A DNA stretch of 64,000 bases from Pseudochelatococcus lubricantis (GTDB lineage Bacteria > Pseudomonadota > Alphaproteobacteria > Rhizobiales > Beijerinckiaceae), in contig NZ_JBHLXC010000002.1 in NCBI RefSeq assembly GCF_042432495.1, positions 248,001 to 312,000 on the forward strand. Direction: 5' to 3'. Below are positions 16,362 to 25,594 of this stretch, in pieces. The translations under genes and the position numbers were made by a program. The first letter of the stretch is position 1; each line of letters begins with the position of its first letter. The notes under the pieces are model-generated. The model saw only the letters and a program-made list of their open reading frames with translations. It was not told where the DNA came from and searched no databases.

Positions 16362-16778
16362 TCAGCGTGACAAGACGGCGGTTCCGAGCGCGTTGAGGTT
16401 CACCATCGCGGCGACGCCGATGATGAAACCGCCCATGCCTCCGAGCAGGTTGAGCAGGATCGCCGAGTCCGTGGCATTTTTGGTGACGCCATGGACGAGC
16501 GCATATCCGGCGATGGCGGCGGGAATGGCGAAGACGGCCAGCGCGACAAGCCGCAGGACCGGATTCCGGGCGAAGCCGAGAACCGCGATGACCAGCGCGA
16601 CCGAGAGAAGCGCCGCGCCGATGGCGGCAAGACCGGACATCAGGAATCCGGCGTCGGCGGCATAGACATGCTGGAACGCCGTCAGCCCGACCATGAACGG
16701 CAGGGCGTAGATGGCGAAGTTATATGCAATCACGCAAAGCGCGATCGTCAACGAGATGGCGAGAAGGATAAGCGTCAC
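16362..16778 (-). CDS. Four-TM hypothetical membrane protein
   Basis: About 138 residues with four hydrophobic segments: LILLAISLTIALCVIAYNFAIYAL, the LSGLAAIGAALLSVALVIAVLG-like second, LVALAVFAIPAAIAGYALV, and LLGGMGGFIIGVAAMV. No charged catalytic motif is seen. GTG at 16778 is preferred because GGAGG lies five bases upstream; GTG at 16790 is an alternative that would place the ribosome site inside the gene. Family not recognised; the context suggests an ICE accessory protein. Confidence 0.65.
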   Translation of the reverse strand: MTLILLAISLTIALCVIAYNFAIYALPFMVGLTAFQHVYAADAGFLMSGLAAIGAALLSVALVIAVLGFARNPVLRLVALAVFAIPAAIAGYALVHGVTKNATDSAILLNLLGGMGGFIIGVAAMVNLNALGTAVLSR

Positions 16779-16900
16779 GGGAGCCTCCACAGGTCGGTGA
16801 TTTCTGGATCACGACAGGCTGCCTCGGAATACGCTCCGCCTGCGACTGTGCTGCTTCGCCGGTTCTTCTTGGACAAGATGGTACGGAAAGGGGGATATCG

Positions 16901-17824
16901 TCAAGCAACCGCTGGCCCGTCGCATGTCACTTCGAGCCTCATGAAGCGGCCGGGCGGCAGGCCGACATGGCGGCTGAAGGCGGTGCTGAACGTGCTGGCA
17001 GAGCCGTAGCCGATCCGTCTGGCCACCTCGTCGAGCGCCATCTTGCCGCCGCGCAGCAGATTCTTCGCCACGGCCATGCGCCAGGCCAGCAGATACTCCA
17101 TGGGCCTGACCCCGACCGTGCGAACGAAGCGGTCAAAGAAGGCGGAACGGGACATGCCCGCCGCGCGGGCGAGATCCGGGATCGTCCACGGCCGCTCGAC
17201 AGCGCCGTGCATCGCGCGCAGGGCCCCAGCGATGCGCGGATCGTCCAGGCCGCGCAGAAGGCCCGGCTGCGCCGCCGCCGCCGGCGTTGTCCGCAGCGCC
17301 TCGATCAGCAGGATTTCGACAAGGCGTTCGAGGATGAGATCGCGGCCGACGTCATCGCGCGCCGCCTCCTCGCCGACGAGGCGGACGAGTTGCGTGAGGC
17401 GCGGGATGCCGCGGATGTGGATCATGCGCGGCAGGAGCGACACGAGCAGCCCGGCGTCGGGTGAGCCGAAGGCGAACCAGCCGCCGAACTGCCGGACATC
17501 GGGTGGCCCGTCCGGTCGGCCGTAGCGGACTTCCCGGTCGGGCGGCGGGGCGGTGTTCGGGTCGATGCGTTGGAGCGGCGCGGGGTCGAAACCGGACATG
17601 GTGAAGGCCGGCGTGGCGGGCAGAAGGATGAAGTCGCCGGCCTCGAGCACGACCGGCGCCTCGCCCTCGACGGCGAGACGGCATCGCCCCTCGGTCACGG
17701 CGCAAAAGCCGGGCTGGCCGAATTCGGCATAGCGCACGGCCCAGCGGCCGGCGCCGCTGATCCCTTTCGAGAACACGGCGCGGGGGCGAAGGAGCTGGAT
17801 CACCTCGGTGAGCGGATCGGCCAT
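16901..17824 (-). CDS. AraC-family transcriptional regulator
   Basis: 307 residues. The N-terminal cupin (AraC_binding_2/cupin_6 type, about residues 10-190) includes GRWAVRYAEFGQPGFCAVTE and AGDFILLPATPAFTMSG. The C-terminal double HTH is WTIPDLARAAGMSRSAFFDR and LDEVARRIGYGSASTFSTAF, ending HVGLPPGRFMR. The gene is divergent from an SDR oxidoreductase with 98 bases between starts, the standard layout of this regulator type, which commonly controls the neighbouring SDR. Both genes are cargo inside the ICE core and are interrupted by no IS. Confidence 0.92.
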   Translation of the reverse strand: MADPLTEVIQLLRPRAVFSKGISGAGRWAVRYAEFGQPGFCAVTEGRCRLAVEGEAPVVLEAGDFILLPATPAFTMSGFDPAPLQRIDPNTAPPPDREVRYGRPDGPPDVRQFGGWFAFGSPDAGLLVSLLPRMIHIRGIPRLTQLVRLVGEEAARDDVGRDLILERLVEILLIEALRTTPAAAAQPGLLRGLDDPRIAGALRAMHGAVERPWTIPDLARAAGMSRSAFFDRFVRTVGVRPMEYLLAWRMAVAKNLLRGGKMALDEVARRIGYGSASTFSTAFSRHVGLPPGRFMRLEVTCDGPAVA

Positions 17825-17853
17825 ATCGGACTAACGCAAATTAATATCGGACT
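17823..17853. promoter_or_regulatory. Direct-repeat operator for the AraC/SDR pair
   Basis: ATATCGGACT occurs at 17823-17832 and again at 17844-17853, 21 bases apart (two helical turns, same face). One copy overlaps the araC start codon, so the same site could autorepress the regulator and activate the divergent SDR promoter. Paired direct repeats are the usual target of AraC-type monomers. Confidence 0.6.
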
Positions 17854-17922
17854 TAAGATTGATGATAGTCCTATCTATGGCGGCTACACAGGTCTCGTCA
17901 ACACGAAACACAGGAGACCGCC

Positions 17923-18660
17923 ATGAATACCGTCCTCATCACCGGGACCTCGTCGGGCTACGGGCTGGAGATCGCCCGCCATTTCCACGCTCAGGGCTGG
18001 GCCGTCATCGCCACCATGCGCACCCCGCGCGAGGGGCTCTTGCCCGACGGCGTGCGCATCTTGCCGCTGGACGTGACCGATCAGGTCAGCATCGCCGCAG
18101 CGGTTGAGGCCGCCGGCCCCATCGACGTGCTGGTGAACAATGCCGGGATCGGCGTGGTCGGGGCCTTTGAGGCGACGCCGATGGCGCATGTGCGCAAGGT
18201 GTTCGAGACCAACACTTTCGGCACCATGGCGATGGTGCAGACGGTGATCCCGCAGATGCGGGCGCGCCGGTCGGGCGTGATCGTCAACGTCACATCCAGC
18301 GTGACGCTGGCGCCGATGCCGCTGGCCGCGGCCTATACCGCCAGCAAGCAGGCGATCGAGGGCTTCACCGGCTCGCTGGCGCATGAGTTGGGCGCTTTCG
18401 ATGTGCGCGTGAAGCTGGTGGAGCCTGGCTATGCCCCAACGACGCGCTTCGCCGCGAACACCGACATTCCTGTCGCGGACCTGATCCCCGAGGCTTATGC
18501 GGCGTTCGCCCAGCCGATCTTTGCCGGCTTCGCCCATCCGCCGCAGACGACGAAGGAAAGCGATGTGGCAGAGGCGGTCTGGCGGGCTGCGACCGATGGA
18601 TCGGACAGGCTGCGCTACCCGGCGGGGGCCGATGCGGTGGCTCTGGCGAAGGCCATTTGA
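17923..18660 (+). CDS. SDR-family oxidoreductase
   Basis: 245 residues of the classical short-chain dehydrogenase family. The cofactor motif TGTSSGYG is at residues 8-15, NNAGIG near residue 71, a catalytic Ser in NVTSSVTL, and YTASK with the Tyr and Lys. Substrate unknown; NAD(P)-linked alcohol or ketone conversion is expected. It is controlled in all likelihood by the divergent AraC regulator. Such AraC/SDR pairs are typical chromosomal genes, so this looks like captured cargo. Confidence 0.92.
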   Translation: MNTVLITGTSSGYGLEIARHFHAQGWAVIATMRTPREGLLPDGVRILPLDVTDQVSIAAAVEAAGPIDVLVNNAGIGVVGAFEATPMAHVRKVFETNTFGTMAMVQTVIPQMRARRSGVIVNVTSSVTLAPMPLAAAYTASKQAIEGFTGSLAHELGAFDVRVKLVEPGYAPTTRFAANTDIPVADLIPEAYAAFAQPIFAGFAHPPQTTKESDVAEAVWRAATDGSDRLRYPAGADAVALAKAI

Positions 18661-18781
18661 CCGAACCGGCGCCGATCATCGGCCAGTCACCATGATCGGC
18701 GCGCGGGAAAGATCCGGTCTGCTGCGCTGTCCGCACATAACGCATCATATGTTTTGAGATGTGATGCGGAAGGGAGGCGCT

Positions 18782-19720
18782 CTACGCGCCGCCCTTGTCG
18801 AACTTCATGACCGGGATGCCGAGCTTGCGGGCCTTGTCCGAGAGGTTCTCCTGAATCCCGGTGCCGGGGAAGACCATGACGCCGATGGGGAGGGTGTCGA
18901 GCATGGCGTCGTTGCGCTTGAAGGGCGCGGCCTTGGCGTGTTTCGTCCAGTCGGGCTTGAAGGCGACTTGGCGCACACCGCGGTGATCGGCCCAGCGGGA
19001 GGCGATCAGCTCCGCCCCTTTTGGCGAGCCGCCATGCAGCAGCACCATGTCGGGGTGCTTGGCATGGACCAGATCGAGCTTCGCCCAGACCAGGCGATGG
19101 TCGTTGAAGTCCGTACCGCCCGTGACGGCGACCCTGGGGCCAGCGGGCAGCAGCACCTCGGTCTCCGCCCGGCGTTTCGCGGCAAGGAAGTCGCGGCTGT
19201 CGATCATCGCCGAGGTCAGGTTGCGATGGTTGACCATCGAGCCGCTGCGTGGCCGCCAGGGCTTGTGGGTGTGGTGCTCGAAAGCGTCCGCTGCGAGGTC
19301 GCGGAAGAGTTCCATGCTGTTGCGCCGCTCGATCAGGGTCTGCCCCTCCGCCGTGAGGCGTTCGAGTTCGACGCTCTTAACCTCGCTGCCGTCCTGTTCG
19401 CGCTGGAGGCGGCGCTGCGCCTGCTCGTTGTCGTCCAGGTCGCGTTCCACCCGGTCGGCGGCGCGGTGGAAGAGGTTGACAGCCCCCCAGAGCAGATCGT
19501 CGAGGTCAGGTTCGAGGCGGGTGTCGCCGAGCGTCGAGACGAGGGCGTCGAAGATGTCTGCGACAGCGGCGGCGACGTCATTGCCCTCCGGCAGCGGCCG
19601 TGGATCGGGTTCATCCTGAAACGGGCGGTAGCCGTAGAGCTGGAGTTCGGTGAGGACATGATCGGTGGGGGATGAGCTGTGGGCCGGCTCGAAACCTGCG
19701 GTATCGTCTTCGTTCATCAT
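18782..19720 (-). CDS. DUF2493 (SLOG-like) ICE protein
   Basis: 312 residues. The N-terminal half is helical and acidic. The C-terminal half carries the DUF2493 Rossmann-like domain: GPRVAVTGGTDFNDHRLVWA, VLLHGGSPKGAELIASRWAD, VMVFPGTGIQENLSDKARKL. DUF2493 belongs to the SLOG nucleotide-binding superfamily, so a bound nucleotide or NAD-related ligand is expected; function is unproven. ATG at 19720 has AAGGA eight bases upstream. The protein is a standard neighbour of the toprim and strawberry-notch genes in these ICEs. Confidence 0.85.
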   Translation of the reverse strand: MMNEDDTAGFEPAHSSSPTDHVLTELQLYGYRPFQDEPDPRPLPEGNDVAAAVADIFDALVSTLGDTRLEPDLDDLLWGAVNLFHRAADRVERDLDDNEQAQRRLQREQDGSEVKSVELERLTAEGQTLIERRNSMELFRDLAADAFEHHTHKPWRPRSGSMVNHRNLTSAMIDSRDFLAAKRRAETEVLLPAGPRVAVTGGTDFNDHRLVWAKLDLVHAKHPDMVLLHGGSPKGAELIASRWADHRGVRQVAFKPDWTKHAKAAPFKRNDAMLDTLPIGVMVFPGTGIQENLSDKARKLGIPVMKFDKGGA

Positions 19721-19838
19721 CGGGAGCATCCTTCTGTCCACGAGACCGCGCCCATCGCGGCCTTCGCAGGCGTCGAAGCCCACAGGCGGGACTGCCTGGC
19801 AGCCCTCGCGCCTCCGCGAGGGCCTTGATGGCCAAGCC

Positions 19839-19895
19839 GGCTATTTTGCTTCGCGATGCAAAGGCGGGGCTCGTCCCCGCCGGCGGAAAATAGCC
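19839..19895 (-). promoter_or_regulatory. Long hairpin between toprim and DUF2493 genes
   Basis: GGCTATTTT (19839-19847) pairs with AAAATAGCC (19887-19895), enclosing a second helix GGCGGGG/CCCCGCC. A further hairpin CCCTCGCGC-CTC-GCGAGGG type lies at 19803-19822. Read on the minus strand, these lie in the 5' untranslated part of the DUF2493 gene. They could be a terminator/attenuator region; there is no strong T-run. Confidence 0.45.
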
Positions 19896-20058
19896 GAAAG
19901 CGCCGCGCCATTGCCCGGCCGGCCCGTTTGTGGGCCGATCGCCCTCTCAGAAGGCCGTGGGCGCCGGCCTCTCCGACAGGAAGGATCGTCTCCCCCGAAG
20001 GATGACCGGAGACGGCAGGAGCAGACGCCAGGACCACGTCATGCCCCTGCTGATCGCC

Positions 20059-21096
20059 TCACCCCTCCATGAATCGGCTGACGTCTTCAGGGTGAAGCTG
20101 GTCTTTCAAGGCCGCCCGCAGGGCGTCGGCGCCACGCCAGCGCAGATCCTCGTTGAAGTCCTCACGCACCGGCGACACCGAAACCGGCTCGATCCCGAGG
20201 CTCGTCGCTCTGGCGATCAGGCTGTCTCTGGCGCCGTCCCCGGCCGGGTCGCGATCCCGAAGGACATAGAGCCTGCGCAGCGTCGCCGGGAACAGGATGG
20301 CAGCGAGGTGAGCGGCCGAAAGCGCCGCCAGCATCGGCATGTGGGGCAGAACCTGACGGGGCGACAGCACGGTTTCGATTCCCTCTCCGGCGGCGAGCAC
20401 CTCACCCGCAACCCCGAAGCGGACAGCGCACCCGAGAAGGTCGCCCATCGCCCGCCGCGGTGTCTCGACAGGCGCCTTGCCGGAACCGTCCGGGGCGAGC
20501 CAGGTGCGGTGCGCGCCGGTCTGTCGTCCGGCAAGGTCGGTGACGGCGGCGACCATCGCCGGCCTGATCTCGGTGGGCGAAGAATCGTCGGGCCGATAAT
20601 AGCACCGGGGATGGTAGCGCAGCGCGGCGGTGCCTTCGAGCGACATGATCGACCGCCCGCGCAGGTAGAGCGCCGCAAGCGTGCCGGGGATCGGCTGCGA
20701 CATGGCGAAGAGACGCCGAGACGCTTCTGGCGAACCGGGTGCCGTGCCCGGCATCCTCCCCATCGGCGTCATGGTCTTTTCTGATTCGGGATACGGGATC
20801 GAAAGGAAACGGCGCGCTTCCTCGGCCACGTCCTTGAAGTCGACAAGGCCAAGCGCCTCGCGGATCACATCGAGCAGATCGCCATATTCGGCCGTGGCGC
20901 TGTCGGTCCATTTGCCTGCCGGGCCTTTGGCGCTGTCCTTCAGGCGGACATAGAGGGAGCGGCCGGGGGTGTTCCGCACATCCCCGACCAGCCAGTAGTT
21001 CCCGGCGCGCTTGCCGGAGGAGAGATATTCGCGGCACACCGCCTCGGCCTCCCGGCCGAGACGGTGTGCCAGATCCGTGGCGAAGCGAGGCGCCAT
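20059..21096 (-). CDS. Toprim-domain primase-like protein (DUF7146 type)
   Basis: 345 residues. The N-terminal half resembles a primase-associated domain (AVCREYLSSGKRAGNYWLVG, then LYVRLKDSAKGPAGKWTDSA). The C-terminal toprim fold has the acidic motif VAGEVLAAGEGIETVLSPRQ (invariant Glu) and LYVLRDRDPAGDGARDS (DxD). It probably primes or nicks DNA in ICE replication. The start ATG overlaps the stop of the strawberry-notch gene (TAATG), so the pair is translationally coupled. Confidence 0.88.
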   Translation of the reverse strand: MAPRFATDLAHRLGREAEAVCREYLSSGKRAGNYWLVGDVRNTPGRSLYVRLKDSAKGPAGKWTDSATAEYGDLLDVIREALGLVDFKDVAEEARRFLSIPYPESEKTMTPMGRMPGTAPGSPEASRRLFAMSQPIPGTLAALYLRGRSIMSLEGTAALRYHPRCYYRPDDSSPTEIRPAMVAAVTDLAGRQTGAHRTWLAPDGSGKAPVETPRRAMGDLLGCAVRFGVAGEVLAAGEGIETVLSPRQVLPHMPMLAALSAAHLAAILFPATLRRLYVLRDRDPAGDGARDSLIARATSLGIEPVSVSPVREDFNEDLRWRGADALRAALKDQLHPEDVSRFMEG

Positions 21097-24000
21097 TACG
21101 CGGCCTCCCGCTCGCCGATGCGCTCGACCGGCCAGCGGTCGAATATCCGGGCGAGAACGGCCGGGCCACTGGCATCGGTGGGCACGAACATCCTGAGCTT
21201 CCACGAAATGATCTCGTGGAAGAGGCCATAGGCGATCAGCCGCTCGCGCATCGTGTCGGTGAAGCCGGACAATTCGATGCGCAGCGCGCCCATGACCCGG
21301 ACCCGGCGAAGCTGGAGGCCCTCGGCGAGATCGAGGATGGTCCGCCCGTCCATCAGCGCCGTGAAAGCATCCTCCGGCGTAAGCGAGGTGGTGCCGGTCA
21401 CGGTCGCATGGGCGACCCAGGCGGGCGACACCCGGCGGCCGATGATCCGCTCGCCCGCATCGGTCTGGAGCCGATTGACACGGGTGCTGTCGTTTGGCAG
21501 CCGCTTCCAGATCGGCAGCAGGAGGCCCGTGACCATATGCAGGGTGGCGTCGGAGAACTCCGGCACTTCCGCCACCTCGGCAGTCCAGGCCGAAGCGAAG
21601 GCATCCCGGTCGGCCTCGACCCAATGGGTCTCGGGCATGGCCTTGACCGGGATATTCTGCGCCTCCATCGGCCGGATCAGCCGGACGCGGCGCTCGATCT
21701 CGCCATCATCCAGCATGACGCTGGTGGTGGGTATCTGCACGGCGGCGCGGCCCGACCGCCCGTTGACCAGCAGCACGGCCCGCGGATCGTCCAGATAAGA
21801 GAACGCCTCGGCCAGCGCGACCGGATGGTTGCGCTTGCGCTCGGTGATGGTCAGCAGCCGGGTTTCGGCGCCGGTGCGCGGATGAGCGTAGATCGTCTGC
21901 CGGTCGGTGACGACGAAGCTCTCGGCCGTCAGCGTCTCCAGCCCGACGTCATAGGTGCCGGATGCGATGGCGCCCTCGATCTTCGCGGTCAGGAGCTGCT
22001 CGAAGGCGGTGAACAGGATGCCCTGAAGCTCGATGGTGAGCGCCAGCATTCGGTTCAGAAAGGTCGTGATGCCGGGGAGATCGTCCTTGATCCCGTTCGA
22101 GTCCATCAGCTTCAACCCAGTCGCCGCCTCGAAACGGTCGAGGCTGCAACCCTCGACCTTGCCGCGCACCAGCAGCAGGTAAAGCTGGCGCAGGGCATCG
22201 CGGGCGTAGTGGCTCTCCAGATTGTCCTCGGGCCGGAACAGGCCCTGGCCGCCGGTCTGGCGCTGGCCACGCGTGATAGCGCCCAGCGTGTCGAGACGGC
22301 GGGCGATGGTCGAGAGAAACCGCTTCTCGGCCTTCACATTGGTCGAGATCGGCCGGAACAGCGGCGGTTGCGCCTGATTGGTGCGGTGAGTGCGGCCAAG
22401 GCCCTGGATGGCCGTGTCCGCTTTCCACCCGGCTTCGAGTAGGTAATGGACGCGCAGCCGGGTGTTTCGTGCCGACAGTTCGGCGTGATAGCTGCGCCCG
22501 GTGCCGCCGGCGTCCGAGAACACCAGTGCGCGCTTGCTATCGTCCATGAACGCCTGCGTCTCGGCCAGGTTGGCCGATCCGGCACGGTTTTCGACGACAA
22601 GCCGATCCAGGGTAACGCCATTGCCGGGCTTGCGGATGATGCGGCGCGACCGGCCCGTCACCTCCGCCACGGTATCCGTCCCGAAATGCTGGATCACCTG
22701 ATCGAGCGCGCCGGGGACCGGCGGCAGGCTGGCGAGATGGGCGATCAACTCGTCGCGCCGGGCGACCGCTTCGCGACTTTCGACCGGCTGGCCGTCTCGG
22801 GTGACGGGCCGCGACGACATATTGCCCTCGCTGTCGGTGAACGGTTCGTAGAGCTGCACCGGGAAGCTGTGAGCGAGGTAGTCCAGGACATACTCGCGCG
22901 GCGTGATGTCCACCCGGACGTCGTTCCATTCCTCGGTGGGTAGCTCCGCCAGCCGCCGTTCCATCAGCGCCTCGCCGGTCGAGACGATCTGGATGACGGA
23001 GGAATGGCCCGCTTCCAGATCGGCGGTGATCGACCGGATCAGCGTCGGGGTCTTCATGCTGGTCAGAAGATGGCCAAAGAACCGCTGCTTGGCCGATTCA
23101 AAGGCGCTGCGGGCGGCGGATTTGGCCTGCCGGTTGAGAGTGCCCGTGCTGCCGGTGATGTTCGCGGCCTCCATCGCCGCATCCAGGTTGTTGTGGATGA
23201 TGGCGAAGGCCCCGGCGTAGGCGTCGTAGATCCGGGTCTGCTCGGGGGTCAGCTCATGCTCGACCAGCTCGTATTCGACGCCGGCGAAGGACAGCGATCG
23301 CGCGGTATAGAGGCCAAGCGCCCGAAGATCTCGGGCCAGGACTTCCATCGCGGCGACGCCGCCGCCCTCGATGGCCTCGACGAACTCGGCCCGCGTGGCG
23401 AAGGGGAAATCTTCGCCGCCCCAGAGGCCGAGCCGCTGGGCATACGCGAGGTTGTGGACCGTGGTGGCGCCGGTCGCCGAGACATAGACGATGCGGGCAT
23501 CCGGCAGGGCGTGCTGGAGGCGGAGCCCGGCACGGCCCTGCTGCGAAGCGGCGACATCGCCGCGTTCCCCCTTGCCGCCAGCGGCGTTCTGCATCGAATG
23601 CGCCTCGTCGAAAATGATCACCCCATCGAAGTCGGAACCCAACCATTCGACGATCTGCTTGACCCTGGAAACCCTTTCCCCACGGTCGTCGGAGCGTAGC
23701 GTGGCATAGGTGGTGAATAGGATGCCTTCCGGCAGCGTGACCGGCTTGCCCTGCGGGAAACGCGACAGCGGCGTGACCAGCAACCGCTCCATGCCGAGGG
23801 CGGACCAATCCCGCTGCGCGTCTTCCAGCAGCTTGTCCGACTTCGAGATCCACACCGCCTTGCGGCGGCCCTGCATCCAGTTGTCCAGAATGATGGCGGC
23901 GGATTCCCGGCCCTTGCCGACGCCGGTGCCGTCGCCGATGAAGAAGCCCTGCCGGAAGCGGACCGCGGCCTTGGCGTCCTCCGGCGCGGCGCTGACAACA

Positions 24001-25442
24001 TCGCAGGTGTCGTCCACCGTCCAGGCCCCGGCGAGATGATCCGAATGGGCCTGCCCGGCATAGATGACGGTCTCAAGTTGTGCGTCGGACAGCAGGCTGA
24101 GGATGGTTTTCGGCAGATGCGGCCGGTAGCTGGGCTTCGGCGGCGCGACGCTCGCCATCGCCGCCGACTGAACGAGCTGGGTCGGATGCGCCTGTGCGCC
24201 GGGGATACGGATGACCTGAAGCCCGTATTCCTCGTAGATGGCGTCGGAGATATTGCCGCTTTCGGCCGGTTGCCAGTCGACGGCCTCGTAGTCGAGCGGT
24301 ACGGCTTCCGGCTCGGCCAGCGGCGCGGGTCGTGCGGATTTCGCGGAGCGGTTGACATAGCCGCGCGCGGTGCGGGGCGCGGGCGCAGCCGGGACGACAG
24401 CCGCAGCGGCGGGCATCTCGACCGGCAGACGAGCCGGAAGCCCGGCAAGCCAGGACATCAGCGTGGCGGCGTCCGGCGCGACGCCGGGAGCGGCTGGAAA
24501 GACCGCCGGATCTTCGGCGGGCAGCTTGTCGATGACGGTCAGCCGCGTCGGGATGGTCGTGCCATGCTTGGCATAGACCGAACCGTCGATGGCGGCGGAA
24601 AAGATGACGCGGCCGCGCTCCTGTAATCGGGTGAAGGCGGCCCGCCAAGTGGCATTGTCGGGGGCGAAGCTGGCACCGGTGATCGTCACCAGCCGCCCGC
24701 CGGGCGCGAGACGCGCCAGCGCCGAGGCGACATGGCGGAAGGCGGCATCGGCCACGCGGCCCTCGACATTGGCCAGCGCCGAGAACGGTGGGTTCATCAG
24801 TACCACGGATGGGATCAGGTACGGATCGAGATGATCGTCGATCTGCGCCGCGTCGAAGCGAGTGACGGAAAGGGCCGGAAAGAGGGAGGAAAGAAGAGCG
24901 GCCCGCGTTTCGGCCAGTTCGTTCAGAATCAGCGCGCTGCCGGCGATCTCGGCCAGGATGGCGAGCAGCCCGGTCCCGGCCGAGGGTTCAAGCACCCGGT
25001 CGGCGGGCTTGATGGCGGCGGCGGTGGCGGCGATCAGGCCGAGGGGGATCGGCGTCGAGAACTGCTGAAAGGTCTGGGCTTCCTTCGACCGGCGCGTATG
25101 CGTCGGCAGAAGCCCGGCGATCTTCGCCAGCAGCGGCAGGCAATCGGCCGCAGACCCGGCTTTACGGAAAATCGTCTTTCCGTATTTGCGCAGGAACAGG
25201 ACGGTCGCCGCCTCGCAGGCGTCATAGGCGGTTTTCCAGTCCCAGACGCCGGCGGAATCGGAAGCGCCGAAGGCCGCTTCCATCGCGCCGCGCAGCGTGG
25301 CGGCGTCGATACGCTGACCGCGTTCGAGATGCGGCAGCAGCAACCCCGCCGCCGCGAAGATGGACGCAGCGGTATCGATGTCGGAGGTGAGCGGAAGCGA
25401 CGCGGCGGACTGCGCCGTCGCGGATGCGGAAATCATGTTCAT
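21096..25442 (-). CDS. Strawberry-notch-like helicase with methyltransferase-like N-terminus
   Basis: 1448 residues. An N-terminal Rossmann methyltransferase-like part has VLEPSAGTGLLAILAEIAG and VVLMNPPFSALANVEG (NPPF). The middle is an SF2 helicase core: IGDGTGVGKGRESAAIILDN (Walker A), ISKSDKLLEDAQRDW, FDGVIIFDEAHSMQNAAGGK (DEAH). The C-terminal helicase half has ALVFSDAGGTGRSYHAELS and IQGLGRTHRTNQAQPP, the strawberry-notch hallmark. Full-length for the ICE/plasmid family. Proposed roles are anti-restriction or processing of transferring DNA; none is proven. The start at 25442 follows a GAGG site and skips an unlikely Ser/Arg-rich extension. Confidence 0.9.
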   Translation of the reverse strand: MNMISASATAQSAASLPLTSDIDTAASIFAAAGLLLPHLERGQRIDAATLRGAMEAAFGASDSAGVWDWKTAYDACEAATVLFLRKYGKTIFRKAGSAADCLPLLAKIAGLLPTHTRRSKEAQTFQQFSTPIPLGLIAATAAAIKPADRVLEPSAGTGLLAILAEIAGSALILNELAETRAALLSSLFPALSVTRFDAAQIDDHLDPYLIPSVVLMNPPFSALANVEGRVADAAFRHVASALARLAPGGRLVTITGASFAPDNATWRAAFTRLQERGRVIFSAAIDGSVYAKHGTTIPTRLTVIDKLPAEDPAVFPAAPGVAPDAATLMSWLAGLPARLPVEMPAAAAVVPAAPAPRTARGYVNRSAKSARPAPLAEPEAVPLDYEAVDWQPAESGNISDAIYEEYGLQVIRIPGAQAHPTQLVQSAAMASVAPPKPSYRPHLPKTILSLLSDAQLETVIYAGQAHSDHLAGAWTVDDTCDVVSAAPEDAKAAVRFRQGFFIGDGTGVGKGRESAAIILDNWMQGRRKAVWISKSDKLLEDAQRDWSALGMERLLVTPLSRFPQGKPVTLPEGILFTTYATLRSDDRGERVSRVKQIVEWLGSDFDGVIIFDEAHSMQNAAGGKGERGDVAASQQGRAGLRLQHALPDARIVYVSATGATTVHNLAYAQRLGLWGGEDFPFATRAEFVEAIEGGGVAAMEVLARDLRALGLYTARSLSFAGVEYELVEHELTPEQTRIYDAYAGAFAIIHNNLDAAMEAANITGSTGTLNRQAKSAARSAFESAKQRFFGHLLTSMKTPTLIRSITADLEAGHSSVIQIVSTGEALMERRLAELPTEEWNDVRVDITPREYVLDYLAHSFPVQLYEPFTDSEGNMSSRPVTRDGQPVESREAVARRDELIAHLASLPPVPGALDQVIQHFGTDTVAEVTGRSRRIIRKPGNGVTLDRLVVENRAGSANLAETQAFMDDSKRALVFSDAGGTGRSYHAELSARNTRLRVHYLLEAGWKADTAIQGLGRTHRTNQAQPPLFRPISTNVKAEKRFLSTIARRLDTLGAITRGQRQTGGQGLFRPEDNLESHYARDALRQLYLLLVRGKVEGCSLDRFEAATGLKLMDSNGIKDDLPGITTFLNRMLALTIELQGILFTAFEQLLTAKIEGAIASGTYDVGLETLTAESFVVTDRQTIYAHPRTGAETRLLTITERKRNHPVALAEAFSYLDDPRAVLLVNGRSGRAAVQIPTTSVMLDDGEIERRVRLIRPMEAQNIPVKAMPETHWVEADRDAFASAWTAEVAEVPEFSDATLHMVTGLLLPIWKRLPNDSTRVNRLQTDAGERIIGRRVSPAWVAHATVTGTTSLTPEDAFTALMDGRTILDLAEGLQLRRVRVMGALRIELSGFTDTMRERLIAYGLFHEIISWKLRMFVPTDASGPAVLARIFDRWPVERIGEREAA

Positions 25443-25462
25443 GGGGAAGACCTCGGGAGAGC

Positions 25463-25520
25463 GGGACAGGATCGAGCCGCGCGGCGCTCTCTCTCGACCG
25501 CACCAGCTCAAACCCGTCCC
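25463..25520 (-). promoter_or_regulatory. Structured leader (GACGGG/GAGAGAGAG type), copy 1
   Basis: On the minus strand GGGACGGG pairs with CCTGTCCC, enclosing CGAGAGAGAG and a GC-rich hairpin. The 3' arm ends 20 bases before the strawberry-notch start codon. Two closer copies precede the genes at 26809 and 31335. The shared core is GACGGGTT.G, then GAGAGAGAG, then a return arm. Confidence 0.5.
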
Positions 25521-25560
25521 GGCCTCCCTCTGCCTCTCAAGAGGCGGGCGTGACTGGCAT

Positions 25561-25585
25561 GACAAAAGCGCCCCCGCAGGGGCAC
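25561..25585 (-). terminator. Hairpin terminator downstream of the row of small ICE genes
   Basis: On the minus strand GTGCCCC-TGC-GGGGGCGC is followed by TTTTGTC. It lies directly after the stop at 25595 and before the strawberry-notch leader, so it should separate the two transcripts. Confidence 0.55.
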
Positions 25586-25594
25586 TGGTCTGGA

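Noticed and set aside
20059..21624. 521-residue version of the toprim protein
   Set aside because: The first 176 residues are a frame-shadow of the strawberry-notch gene; the start at 21096 is coupled to its stop and begins the real protein.
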